Source of the DNA: Owenia fusiformis
Lineage: Eukaryota; Annelida; Polychaeta; Sabellida; Oweniidae
Direction: 5' to 3'
Length of the DNA stretch: 64,000 nucleotides
Assembly: GCA_903813345.2 (NCBI GenBank)
Contig: CAIIXF020000007.1
Span: forward strand, 15,360,714 to 15,424,713
Shown here piece by piece: positions 1-12,574 of this stretch; the first letter of the stretch is position 1, and the number at the start of each line of letters is the position of its first letter. The translations under genes and the position numbers were made by a program. The notes below the pieces were generated by a model. The model saw only the letters and a list, made by a program, of their open reading frames with translations. It ran no database searches and was not told where the DNA came from.

Positions 1-1261
1 TTCGGCAACATGATACGACAGAAATACGAGCGACTTCTTGATTTAGAATTGTGAACAATTTACAGCATTAAAAAAACTCCGAACAATTAACTTTTGTATT
101 AATATCTTCGGAGAACGAGAATCAAATTGACCCATCTTCACTTTTAGAAATGTTCGGATGTTTTCTAAGAGGTCCAGGTACTCAGACCTTCACAATTTAA
201 AGCTCTTAATCAGTTCAAAATGTTCGGATTTTTCTACTTTTGCAGTTCGGTAAATTACAATCGCGTTAAAAGTAAGCATCCCTATTTATCAATACAATTC
301 ATTGCAACACTGCAAACATCTCCTTCACACGAGCCTTCATTTTTTTAAAATGATCTCTTGTTTAGATAAAATTCAGTTTTGTGTCAACTACTGACAGGCG
401 CGTATCGTCATGTACGCAAAATACGCCCAGGCGTACTGTTTGAATTTGAAAAAATATTTTGAAAAAAACATGAAATTCAGTATTTTACTGTTATTTTCTT
501 TGATGATGTGTAAACCTTTGTTGTACAAGTGTATTAACAATAAGTTATCGATTCCCTCATTGTCATTCACTGTTTTCGTGATTCAATTTCAAAGATTCAA
601 ATTCTTTCGTGATTCAAAGAGTTGCGTCATTCTTGTACGCTTCTTCAGGGCCGTATGGGGTATGATGGCGAATCCCGGCAGAGTACACGCTCAAAATGAG
701 GGTGTTTGGCCAAATATAAGATAAATACGCCAAAAATCGCATTCATCTTTACACATTATTCATCCACATACGGGGGCGTACCCTTGCAAAATGACCACGA
801 TACGCGCCTGCTGACAACATTTTTCAACCACAGAATTTCAATACACAAGTAGTTGCATGTTATCCCGTTCCAGGACTTATGACCATAAGTCCTGGAACGG
901 GATAAGTTGCATGGATGTAGCGAGCGGGGTTTTATGGCCGGGCTCCCCCGGTTACCCCCCTCCCTCCCCTTTAACCATGAATCCCCTTCAGAAAGATGAC
1001 TATTTGTTCACAAACAATGAATTGCATGTGTTTCCATCATACAACCCCCCCCCCCCTTCGTTATGAAACAAAATCCCGTTGGTGAATCCTGGCTAGTGGC
1101 TACTGAGTTGTAGCGGTGATTTAAAAAACCAACCCCGTTTTTAGAGGTGGCCTTCGTACTAAATAGCCCTTCAAGGTCCAGATCAAGGTTCTGAATTGTG
1201 ATTGTGAATCAGAGTATTTTTTTCGAATTTTTTCTCTTCAATATTCAAACGCCTTACTTAC
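1..1261 (-). other. intron 1 of the SH3BP5-like gene, left-edge sequence
   Basis: No coding exon is recognisable here on either strand. The minus-strand gene whose first coding exon ends at 1262 must continue through this stretch and beyond the left edge, because its next expected residues (family motif GELEKLN) are not encoded here. The stretch holds a 46-base perfect palindrome (860-905), C-rich runs near 946-970 and 1041-1055, and otherwise AT-rich unique-looking sequence. Short open frames near 410-724 and 857-1066 show no family signature. Confidence 0.5.
860..905. repeat. 46-bp perfect palindrome flanked by an 8-bp direct repeat
   Basis: Two 21-base arms (860-880 and 885-905) are exact reverse complements around a 4-base loop. 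The outer end reads TTATCCCGTTCCAGGAC. The palindrome is bounded on both sides by GTTGCATG (852-859 and 906-913), which looks like an 8-bp target-site duplication. The terminus closely resembles that of the 751-bp foldback at 34976-35726 (TTATCCTGTTCCCGGAC), which also has an 8-bp duplication. The simplest reading is a minimal, nearly TIR-only copy of the same family. The symmetry and flanking repeat are seen directly; the relationship is inference. Confidence 0.75.
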
Positions 1262-1336
1262 CTGAACTCGTGGATCAACCTCGATATTATCTGGATTTTC
1301 AGTTTCTATGTCATCTTCCTCAACAGTACAGCTCAT
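1262..1336 (-). CDS. SH3BP5: SH3BP5-family protein, first coding exon only
   Basis: A 25-codon exon starts with ATG at 1336 and ends at a consensus donor (GTAAGT, 1261-1256) in phase 0. It encodes an acidic N-terminus ending EVDPRVQ. Vertebrate SH3BP5 (SAB) has a similarly acidic leader ending EEVDPRIQ directly before the coiled-coil region starting GELEKLN; that family is a RAB11 guanine-nucleotide exchange factor and a mitochondrial JNK-docking protein. The match rests on a short acidic peptide, its last seven residues and the exon phase, so the call is probable rather than certain. The remaining exons would lie left of base 1. The upstream neighbour is the 3' end of BBS5, on the same strand. 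Confidence 0.65.
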
Positions 1337-2015
1337 GTTGGGCCACTACTTATCACGTTTTAAACGGTAAATACATAGTTATAGTACCAGCTAGATCCTT
1401 CCTGGTTACTTTGAAGTAGGTCAATCTGTGGGCTTCTGGGATTGAATAACCCGATTTTTGTAGTTCATTTCGTTTAGTGTAAATTTACCCGGGAATTAGT
1501 ATATTCTAAGCTAAAAAGGATCTAGTGTACTCTCCATTATGATTTCCCTATGAACAAAATGAATCATTTTTAGGTGTAACATAAATAATACAATGTCGCA
1601 TAATACTTTGGAAACTATTTAAGCATTTTGACCCACAGGGTCTGAGGCTGAGGTCATTTAGTTCAGCAAGGATGTATTGACTCGGCAATGGATGTGCTCC
1701 ATTGGCTTAACATGTGGATAATATCATTAGGGTTTGTTAGCCCAAAGGATGTTTCTTCCTCTAGAGGAGATCTACATATTTCCAGATAAACCCTACATAG
1801 ATATTCAAATTTTTTTTCATAATTAGTGTCTTTCATTGATAGGTTCCAAAGAACTCATGAAGATGATGCTTCTTTAATCTAAAGTTGTTTGGTCATGGGT
1901 AAATGGCTAAAATGGTCTCTGTATGGAAATTTTTATCTTGATAAATCATGAAAGTGCTATTTCTACACTACTTTACACTTAGCTAAAAGAAACATACACA
2001 ACTGTGTTTTAATTT
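1337..2015. other. intergenic: SH3BP5-like 5' flank to BBS5 3' end
   Basis: About 0.7 kb between the start codon of the SH3BP5-like exon and the likely end of the BBS5 transcript. It must hold the 5' UTR and promoter of the minus-strand SH3BP5-like gene, but no clear TATA box or other core element stands out. No open frame of note is present. Confidence 0.4.
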
Positions 2016-2035
2016 AAAGTATTTATTTATTCATA
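2016..2035 (-). terminator. putative polyadenylation signals of BBS5
   Basis: On the minus strand the sequence reads AATAAATAAATAC, giving overlapping AATAAA hexamers about 790 bases downstream of the BBS5 stop codon. No better candidate lies between 2015 and the stop. The cleavage site itself cannot be read. Confidence 0.45.
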
Positions 2036-2817
2036 TATTCTAAATAAATAATATTTACAACATACATGAGAACAGATCTTTGTGTTTGGACGGAAACCTT
2101 TACCAGACAATAGCAGACATTAGCATGTTACTGCATTGTACCAAGAGGTTATCAAGAAACCCCAAGATACAATTGCAACATACAAGAGCAGCACTTTATA
2201 TGTGTAGATCTGATTCCATTTATTTTAAAGTATTAAATGTACAGATCAATTATTGAAGAACAATCTCAACTTTCTCAGTAACACTATTCATTTATAAATC
2301 AAGATATCTTGAATTAAAACACATGACACATCACTATTAGAGAATTGCACAAAACACAATTAAACTGATCTAAAGTCGGAACTAGGCAAAATACCTCAGT
2401 ATTACTGTAAGACACATTGAATTCCACGGAACAATTTGGCAGATTTTCTCTCACAAAATGTGCATGAAAATATATCTTAACTGATATGCCTCATACTTGA
2501 AACTCATCCCTAAAAGAGAATTAACTTCAGCTCCAGAGTATACTAGTATTTAATACTTTCCTGAAGTCCACAGTTGTATTTTACACTAGCAGGTATATAG
2601 GAATATGGTTCTACATAATATGTAAAATTCTAAACATAATTCTTTAAGTGAATTTAAGTAATAATCACCTAGCTAATAGGCAGAGAGCTGGAGTCAAATG
2701 GTTTTTCCAGCATTAGGAAAACAATATGACAACTGGTACAATTTTGACAAGTAGGCATAAAATCTTGGTACTGATGATCCAGTCTGATATTGATATGATA
2801 TAAATGATCACTTAATG

Positions 2818-5800
2818 CTATTGAGGCATAACCTCCCAAAGTCCAGAAAGTGTGAATCCATCTTTGAGTTTCTCAATTGCCAGTCCTAGTTCATCACTAT
2901 ATACAGGGTCCCTATCCTTGGATTTGTTACCATCAGCAAAATATGCCTGAAATAACAAACAAGAACTAATAAACTTGAAACAAGGCCATCATTTGTCACA
3001 ATTTGAAGACACATCATCCTCTTTCAGTTTTTAAGAGCTATAAAAAGTGAGCTTTTAAGTTTTTGCCATCCCTTAATTAAATATACCTTGACCCACCTAA
3101 AACCATTGAATATTGTATAATAGTCAGGTGTATTGATTTCCAACTAGAGTTGCATGAGGAATTATTTTTAAAAATGGTTCTGCAAGGCCATATAGCCATA
3201 TTGCAGCATTTATTTATAGGCCTATGTAGGTTTTACAGTACTTGGTGGAGCTGCCTATGACTAGAATAACCAAAACACTGGAAGCAAGTGAAGTTAAAAT
3301 CAAAGAATTATCAGTGTTGTACTTACAGCAAATGCATCACTTTGGTCCTCTGTGGTCTCAATCTCAACATCATCTTGTTCGTATTGGACCTTTAACTTCT
3401 CTAGTGGCTCAAACTGAAACATAAAACTACACATTACCTTTAAATTCTTTGGTGGCTCAAACTAAAACAAGAATAACACAGGATTGTAACTTCTCTAAAG
3501 AAACTCGAACTTAAAAAGATAGTTATGCAGGACCTTTCTGTTTTCCAGGGCTCAAACCAAATGTTAAGTTGTGCAGGACCTTTAACTTCTCTAAGGGCTC
3601 ATACCAAAAAAGAAAATAACACAAGACTTTCAGAGATTCATTTTCTGCTCTATAATATTTGTAGATCCCTGTAAATCCATCAAGTGGTTTTCTTGGAATC
3701 ATGATGACAAGAAAGTGAGACGCTGCCCGCCTGCCGCCTGCCTGTTAAGCTGACGACAATATCATACCTTTTTTTAGGTACTATAAAAATGAAATTTTTA
3801 ATGACCTAACCTTTTCCTCAGTTTCAAACTCAACCCCGAATATGGGGCATGCACTGTAAACTCTGTGCAGACTCTGTATCTCCTTGAGGGCTTCTGTCAG
3901 TTTCTCTGGGGGGTCAATACGGAAACCTAGCACATAGCCACCACTCTGAAATATGGAAGAAGTTTAGCCAATTTACACTTAAGTGTGAGCTGATGGTGAA
4001 TTATAATAAGGTATATATTAATTTTGAACATGTGTAGTCCAGTGATAGTATTGAACTTCATCATAAAAATTTGATTCATTTCCTGGAAAATGAATCTGAC
4101 ATTAGGGATTTGTGAAAATGCAGTGGAATTATGGTTTTTCTATTTCAATCTTCAATTCAAATGATTTTTCTATTTCAATATATTAAGCATTTTGTTCAGA
4201 AGTTGATATTCTTTCTGCAAATAAGGAAATTAGACAAGGAACATGCAAGATCACACAGTCATTCAAGTCACAAACTCAGGAACATAAAGAAACAAAAATG
4301 AAAAAAATGAAACAAATCACACTGGAGGAAAATCAGAATGTCAAAAGATTATCAAAATCTGGAACTATTTCAAAATATCACATTGAATAAGGAATCATAA
4401 CCAAAAACATCACATGGATAGAGCCATTTCCAAGACATCAAATGGAAATGGAGCCATTTCCAAAATATCAAGATTGAACCATTTCCAACATTTAATCACA
4501 CCGTCAGTTTAAGAGAACTCATCTCGCAGTAGATGTCATAACTGTTAAATGTCTGTGAAAAAACATGCATATTCAACATTGTATATGATAAACAAAGTTA
4601 AAGGACATCTACAAATTCACTTCTAAAGTTAGAATTCTTCAATCATATTGTACAGTGTATGTGTGTATGAACAAGTACATGTATATAATTTATGTAACTC
4701 TACCTTCACCTGTGATTCCTGTATAACAAATAAAAGACATCCCTTCATAACAGACATATACATAATACATGTATTGCCTATGCTTAACCTATCTACAAAA
4801 GCCAGCCATGCTTACATGTATACTTTTGACTTTGAATGGTCATGAGCAAGAATCGGGAAAATGGTAGAAAACACAACCAACTGTTATAAAAAGAGACAGA
4901 GATGGCTTTTTTACTGTAAATCTGTTTCCAAACAAATGTATTTGAAGGGGTAAAGATGGAATTCAAGCAGCTGGGATCACTTTACAAGATAGTTTCTCTG
5001 CTTAGATTGGTTAGGCCATTCAAAATAATTCAATATGTTTTATATACTGTCAAGGTGTTTCTCAAATCTTGAATGGCCTGAATATATTCTAATACAGCAC
5101 TATAACAGTATATTATGTTATTATGTGAATTCATAAGTCCTGTTGTAAGTCAGACAATTTTAAAAAATGATTCAATTTATTTTAAGTTTCATGTCATCAA
5201 TCTGATGAAACATTAGATAAATATGTTTTTTCAGCACAAAGAAAATCAATACAGTAAAAGGTCAATAAAACAACACTGGCCTGCATGTGGAAGTCATAAT
5301 GACACAACCTGATATAAATGCATCTAGAAGATGAAAATCTGTGAACACGCTTTCAAGATATTTTCATGCTTCCATCATCTTTTGCTTCGAAAGAATCACT
5401 TTCATCTTAGCTTAGTTTTATTCAAATCATTGACTTTTCAATTTTAATATTCGTCAGTTCTATTCATTGTGATCTGTTATTTCAAAATTACTCTAGAATT
5501 GTGGTAAACCCAAAGGCATGCATACCTTTACACTATACAGAAAGGGCAAAACAAAATAGATCACTCTATTTTAACAAAATTCAAAATATGATCTCAGTGG
5601 ATGTACTTTTGCTATTTTCCCTTTCTGTCTCCAGAACCCAGAAACCAACTTACCGGGGGATCAGTCAAATTGAACTACAGTGTACACATAGTCAAAAATA
5701 TTAATGTCAAGATTAGGCATATTATAATAGGACTTAGAAGTACAAGGAATGATCAATGGTAATGTGCAGTTTCTTCACAAACAAAACAAAAATGGGTGAT

Positions 5801-8800
5801 TTTTATAAAGATACATCTAAAATAATTTGATGATGCATACTTGAGAAAAGATGAGAAGATTGGTGTTTATGAGAAGTATCTGTGTAAAAGAGCATATTTT
5901 ACTTATTGATCACCCCTCGTACAAGATTTAATCCTGTGTTTTAAATTAATTTAACCATTAATATTGTTAATATTTAGAATACAGTACTATGTATATGTAT
6001 AAAGCAGGGGTAAAATAAGCATAGCAATTACAGCTACAGAGCTATTTTAGTGAATACTTCAATGCATAGATCAACATGAATACAATCTACAAATCAAAGG
6101 TGTTACAATGCACAGATGTTTCTACCAATATGTTACAATGCATGGATATACATGTAATCTACAGAGGGATCACAATATAAAGCTACAATCTAGTATGCTG
6201 CTTTACAGCTAATGAGATATAAGGCACATACCTGTGGGGAACTTTCAATGACCAAGGCCAGGCCAAACTTGGAATCGCGAACCTTCACAGTTTTCTGAAA
6301 GAAATAAAACATGAGTGTGTATTTACATGTACGTCCTTAACATTTTCTTCTTTCTTATGTACTGAATCTTCAATTCAGATGTAATATTTCTGGTTTCAAT
6401 GTACTGGAGTGTTTATTATCTTTTTATTAAGAAACATTCTCACCATTTGTAAATATGGGATGCTGACATTGAAGGCCTCGTTCATGTTCGCGTGCCACAC
6501 AAGTCGCACATTTGTGATAAAAAATGTCCCCAAGTTACCCTGAAATGTAAAAAGGAAAATACCTGCAATAATGATGCTGAACTTTGAGATGGTCCGATAT
6601 TTATAAATAACATTTATGTCAATGAAGCTCCTTTGTATGTAAATCTAATCAAACAACCATGAATATCATAATATCATTGAGGCCCTACAAGTGTACATGT
6701 ATATCATCTGTATTCAGTACTATGACATGTGAATGTTCATATGTGCATGTAAAAGAATTATGCTGGTACTTTTTGTAAAATATGGAACTTTGTACATGTA
6801 GTCTAGATATTGCAAAATATGAAATGTATTTGCAAAAACTTGAAACAAATCCTTTCAATTATGTAGAAACCACTATAAATCTGTATGATGTAATGAAAAC
6901 AGACAAATAAAATAGTCTTGATAAAAAAAATATTATTGTCAGCTCTACCTACCTGATCACTGGAAAGATTCCAGACACCATTGATCTTATCGTACACCTG
7001 TTCCTGTGGCAGTAGACGTATAGTCTTGTTCTGTATTAATGCCCCTCGCAGCTTCAACTCCCTGTACATTTTAGTAGTCTCATATGCCCTGAAATAAAAA
7101 TTTTGAAAGTGCTCTCTTGTTGTATTGTTGGATTTGTTGAATGGGCACATATTGTTATGTGGGTGATGTTTTCCTTATGCTTTTCATTGAGTTCTTTCTG
7201 ATTCAATAGCAAAAAAGAAGGTTCCACAATCCACAAGCTCTCTTTGAATACAAATTACTTGGACTAATAGAATAGATGCGAGTAGAAATAATCTAGATTT
7301 ATGTCATTAAATATTCTAAATTCAGTCAAAGTGATGTCATATTTGAAATCTACATGTAAAAGTACATCTAGAAATATGATTTCGAAAATTGTTTATCAAC
7401 TATGAAGTATAATTTTTTTGAAAATGTGACTTCTAGTTCGGGTTGATTCCCCATAGACCCCATGTTACAAAATCACAAAAAGTGAAATATCTTTTCTTAT
7501 ATTGAACAGATAACATAAAATAAATCGAACCACTAAAACTGATATGATTTAAGTTAAAGGGAACTTTCTACTATACCCGCCATGCTATCTGACCCGAACG
7601 AGCCACCTGGTGGTAAAACTGGTAACTACCTACTCGCATCTGCATTATTCTCGGGGACTAATTCATGCAAGTCTAGGATATCACAACAGAAACCATGAAA
7701 TCTAGAAAAATGACAAATTGCTGTCCTCTTGCAAGTGGCTTCATTTTAATAATTAATAACCAGTATTTTTCTATTCTGTATACCGTATGTAATCTATTCA
7801 CCTGTGTACTGCAATGACTGATGTGAATAATCTGGGACTGCCTGGGATCTACAAATACCAAACATAAATGATGATGTCCAATTGTCAACAGTTGTGAAAT
7901 AACAAAGTTACATGTAGTTTCATAGGGGGAGGGGGTAAATGATGGTTTCATTAGCAAATACTGTAATTTTTAACATTCAAGTGAAAGACAAATCAACATT
8001 TCAAAATTTTGTCAGATGAAGGTATGGGTCAAATCACAATGAAATTAACTTTGTTTTTCATGAGCATCGGTTATTGGACATTTTGTGAGAATAATTTTAT
8101 ATTTTGAACTAAGCTGTCACAACACACTATCATACATTATAAATGTATGTGTAGTTTGATGATTAAAATGAGATTTATTGTATAAAACAATATAATAGTC
8201 AAAATAAAATACATATAATATAATATGATATTATATAATAAAAGATAATATCCTACATGTTATACTGTAATGTTTTTCTTACCAGATTAGTGAAAATAAA
8301 CTCAAATCTTGTGTTGTTACATTTGGTAAGAACAAACAGGGCTTCAGTTGTACCTCGCAATTTCTACAACAAAATGATGTTTTATTAGAGATTCATCATA
8401 ACCTGATGACAACTATAAAATGTTGATATTTAGGAAATACTTTATGGCCTGTTACACAGAATTCTTTTTAATTATTGCAAATACATACGTTTATTCGATT
8501 ATGACATTATAAAAGCTACATTTTACATACAGATAGCTCTAATTCTATGATGCATAACTTACTGACTGAGCAATTTTGCTAGAGATATTGAGCACACAGT
8601 TGTAACCAATGGCTGAAATAGACAAAAACATTATCAGTATCAATATGGGATTTGTCAACCCATTTTAGGTACCTTATGCACTCAAAACCAGAACAACGGC
8701 AACGCCAAAGCGTAGCGAATCCCATCGAACAGAAATGGCTGGCATTTTTACAAACGAAATATATAGCAAACATAATAAAACAACACACCAGAAAGGCCAC

Positions 8801-11800
8801 CATTTTCAAAATGGTTACTCACTAGCCAAGTTGTCATCAGAAGAAATAATATGCTTTTAAGTAGCCACCTATAAAATCTTTGAAAAATCGCATACATGTA
8901 CTTGTAAAATAACACACATAAAAATGGTGGCCATTTTTCAAAATGACTGACTACTCCCCAAAGTTTTATTAGACAATGTGCCATGCTTAAAGTATTCACA
9001 TATCAAATATGAACAAAATTGCTCCACTACTTTTCGAGTTATAGTAAAAAATGTAAAAATGACAGCCATTTTTATAAAATGGCTGCCTACTATCTGAAGT
9101 GTCATGAGACAGTGTGCAAGGCTCATGAGTATTCACATATCAAATATGACCAAATCGCTTCACTACTTTTCAAGTTATAGTAAAAAACATAAAAATGGTG
9201 ACCATTTTTCAAAATGGCCACCTACTACCCAAAGTGTCATTAGACAGTGTGCCATGCTTATAGTATTCACATATGAAATATGAAACATACCAAATATAAA
9301 CAAAATCGCTTCACTACTTTTCGAGTTATAGTAAAATACGTTAAAATGGCGGCCATTTTTCAAATTTTTTTTCAAAATGGCCGCATTCTACCAAAAGTGT
9401 CATAGAACGGTGTGCCATGCTTATAGTATTCACATACCAAATATGAACAAAATCGCTCCACTACTTTTCGAGTTATAGTAATATACGTTAAAATGGAGGC
9501 CATTTTGAAAAATGGCCGCCTTCTACCAAAAGTGTCTTTAGGCAGTGTGCAATGCTTATAGTATTCACATACCAAATATGAACAAAATCGCTCCACTACT
9601 TTTCGAGTTATAGCAAAAATCGTAAAATAACGAATAAAGGCCGCCATTTTTCAAGATGGCTGCCATGTGCTTCTTTAATGTCTACATTTATAGCTTTATT
9701 AATGTCCTTCATAATTTTTTTACATTTAAAACATATTGCTATTACAGTTTTACATATTGCACCTAAATTACTGTAAAATCGGCACTAAAATGGCCGCCAT
9801 TTTGAATTGAGCGGCCATTTTGAAAATCGGCTTTCGAGCAGAACTTCTACCCCCATAGGGTATATGTGTACAAAATATGAACAAAATCGGGCCAACTGTA
9901 TTTGAGTTATCGCCCGGACGGACGGACGGACGGACGTACGTACGGACGGACGGACGGACGGAGGCGTTCCCTATATCCCTCCGAACTTCGTTCGATGGGA
10001 TAATAATTTCAGCAATAAAACTGAATTTAAGAGTAAGTAAAAAGTGCATGTTTTTGTAATTTAACGTGACCTAAAAAGAAATTCCATATATGAACAATTT
10101 CAACAACTTTCAATTGTAAGCAAATCTGATATATAAAGTTGGACTCAGTTGTATCTTTCATAATATAATTTAAAGTGTATGTTTACCATGAGTTTCACTA
10201 TCACTCTTGTAATTCACCAAATACAAAAACATTAATAACATCTGATTATAAAATATGGAGTCTTTTACTTTAAAATCTATATTATAGTGAAAAAAATTGC
10301 TTCAATGGAATCCTGATTTTAAAAGATATAAAATATGTATCATGTTTCACATACTACTTACACAGGTTAACTCTGGGCAGAGATATGGAGTGCCAAAGGA
10401 TCCTTAAATTTGTGATTATCAACCGTCCTGGAAAACAAGAGAAATGGTTATGGATACCATCAGATCTTGCTAGTTGATATTCCAGAGTTATGTTTCTATA
10501 AGGAGAGAACATAACTATGTCATAACTATCATACACATATTTTTTAGATTTGTAGATGATATAATCTACTGATCAAATATTACATGTATTTGTTTGCTTG
10601 CTCCACATATTCAAGGGTCAGGCCAGGGTTCAGATATACTAGCCAGTATTATTCCGAATCAAAAATAACAGTTTTGTTCTTAATTACTTTGTTTTTCATA
10701 ACCCAGCCCCCTGAGATTTGGACTATCAAGAGGACGTTTAAACATTATTAACTTTGAATGGCCTTACTTTTAATATGTTCATGACAATTATATAAAATGT
10801 ACCTCTGTCTCCATTGTTTCCCTTTGTATCTTCAATAGCATCTAATCTGTCAACAGTCTTCTCCCCAGGTCGCATCTGTATTTGCCTTAAATAAAAATCA
10901 CCAGCATTAAAATAGTACCAGGAATGTGTACATGTGTATTTTCTCATTTTTATACATTTTAAAAAACACTATTCTCTACAATGTCTATCCTCTACAGAAA
11001 GATATAGACAATGTGTGGAAGGAGTTCATATTGGAAAAAAAAATAACATGCGACTCAATGAGGAATAAGGATTGCATTAAAATGGCCATAAGTACACATT
11101 TACCTTAATGTCAAATCAATGATGTATGAAACATTTGAGGACAGAAGGTACATGTAGGTGGAGACTTTTAGTATTTCATTTTCATGGATATGGAAGTAAG
11201 CATAGGCGTGCTATTTTTCCAAGTAGTACGCCACCACCACAGGAACAAGAGTCAAGAATCAAAAAACAACAATTTAGGGGGATCTGGGGGTTCTCCCCAG
11301 GAAAATTTTGAAATTTGGTTGTATTTGGAGCGAATTTGCAACCATCTGGTATGCCTGTGCGTACCCAGCGTACCGGGCGCTACGCCCATGGAAGTAAGTG
11401 TTCTTTATAATGATTGTGGGATCGAAATAGATCCATGGCATGCGATGCAGTAATCAGTAGATCTAAATGATTGTATCTTACTCGAGTCTCTAGCTTACAG
11501 CTAGATGTAACTTCAATGATTTTGTATGTACTCGTATTTCGTATGTAAAAATTGCTACACGCACCTAGAAATCATTTTTAATAAATTTTATAAATATTTT
11601 TAAGAATATTTATTATATTTAGGATGAAACGTTGCTTGTCTGGATTTAGATATTTCAAAATTTATTTTCGGAGTTTGACACATGGTGAAATTTTCTCGCT
11701 GTAGCTAAAAAATGGCTTCCGGTTCAGGACGTGAATAAATGGAGGAAACTTTGAAATTATTCTCGCTTGAAGAAATCAAAAATATAACAATAGATTCAGG

Positions 11801-12574
11801 CAGAGATGTCTATGTCTATGTCTATGTCAATAATCTGCAAAAGGCTAATAAGCCCATATATAGCAGATATATAATTTAACAGTGATAGAATTTGAATAGA
11901 ATATAATTTAAAACCTTAACATTTAAAAATAGATCTATGGTTTACAACTCATTTTACCTGGGGAGACTGTCAGGCTACCGCGTATTATTGTGTGCTGATG
12001 TTTCTCAAATCTATACATAAAGGTACAGGTATATTTCATATTATTATGCCGTATTTACTGTGCGTGTGACACAATGATTTACAATACCAAGGCAGCTCAA
12101 TCTTTCTACTCAAAGCCCGAATATAGAGAAGGCTTTGGACCGAAGTAAATTGTATCATGTACATTACCCCTAGTATGTATCCAACAGACTGACTAGGCTA
12201 GACTAAATAGGATATAGTCTAACATTACCGCCGTAAATGTGGGGTTGATTTTCACCCCCAAAACTAATTTTGTAATGAAACCTTGGGGTTGAAAAAGTCA
12301 GCAGTTGACTCAAAGATTAATTTTCACTAAATAACCACTAGACTAGACTAAGATTTTAATTCAACTTATTTTCAACCCCTGAATTTTAAAAAAGCTGTAA
12401 AAATTTAAATAATTTTATCCAAAATTGTTTTTACTAACGTTAAATATATCAATGTGAACACTACCAATTCATATTTATACTACGAACCGCAAACTACCAC
12501 TTTGTCAATGTCTATACTTACTGCAAACTGATGTCAAATCTGACATCTCTGTCTTCCCACAAAACGTCCGCCAT
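2818..12574 (-). CDS. BBS5: BBS5, Bardet-Biedl syndrome 5 protein (BBSome subunit)
   Basis: Twelve exons splice to 341 residues, the same length as human BBS5. Exons: 12522-12574, 10803-10885, 10362-10427, 8563-8612, 8283-8363, 7802-7848, 6953-7088, 6444-6539, 6232-6294, 3811-3945, 3327-3413, 2818-2946 (stop 2818-2820). All junctions are GT-AG and in phase. The N-terminus reads [23 protein letters not shown] and [12 protein letters not shown] mark the two DM16/PH-like repeats (roughly residues 25-85 and 150-205); the C-terminus ends [16 protein letters not shown]5 is a phosphoinositide-binding subunit of the BBSome, the coat that moves membrane proteins through cilia. It is head-to-head with DDX23. 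AATAAA signals on the minus strand near 2022-2030 suggest a 3' UTR of about 0.8 kb. Introns hold repeats at 7265-7650 and 8755-10000; the 3946-6231 intron is otherwise featureless. Confidence 0.97.
7265..7650. repeat. dispersed repeat, copy 1 (ends GATGCGAGTAG / CTACTCGCATC)
   Basis: This block and 47243-47457 share long stretches: the left part beginning near GAGTAGAAATAATCT, the middle AAAGGGAACTTTCTACT, and the right end CTACCTACTCGCATCTGC. The two ends are inverted copies of each other over about 12 bases (AGATGCGAGTAG), so this looks like a small terminal-inverted-repeat element. Copy 1 has about 170 extra internal bases compared with copy 2. No target-site duplication was certain. It lies in BBS5 intron 6. 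Confidence 0.6.
8755..9660. repeat. tandem array, about 135-150 bp units with palindromic ATGGCSGCCAT cores
   Basis: At least five good units and two worn ones. The phrase CACTACTTTTCGAGTTATAG recurs near 9024, 9158 (variant), 9310, 9457 and 9592. Each unit carries a near-palindromic AAAATGGCGGCCATTTT core followed by a conserved block ending in ATTCACATAYCAAATATGAA. Reverse-oriented or worn relatives occur at 38390-38510 and 53320-53860. It sits in BBS5 intron 3. Short open frames through it are repeat artefacts. Confidence 0.85.
9780..10010. repeat. repeat block with a GGAC microsatellite
   Basis: A further piece of the 'aaaatggccgccatttt' family (9787-9835) continues into a run of GGAC/GGACGTAC units at about 9912-9961, ending near GATGGGATAAT. 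Blocks of this form, a unique stretch followed by GGAC repeats and a short tail, are common in several marine invertebrate genomes. Open frames across it are translations of the microsatellite. Confidence 0.75.
10980..11085. repeat. fragment related to the TTAA foldback at 36021-36434
   Basis: The segment reading GACAATGTGTGGAAGGAGTT followed by AATAACATGCGACTCAATGA matches, with a few changes, both arms of the foldback at 36021-36434. Only this internal part is present here and no termini are visible. It is a worn copy inside BBS5 intron 1. Confidence 0.6.

Noticed and set aside
9768-10059. Open frames on both strands across the GGAC repeat
   Set aside because: Low-complexity translation of a microsatellite.
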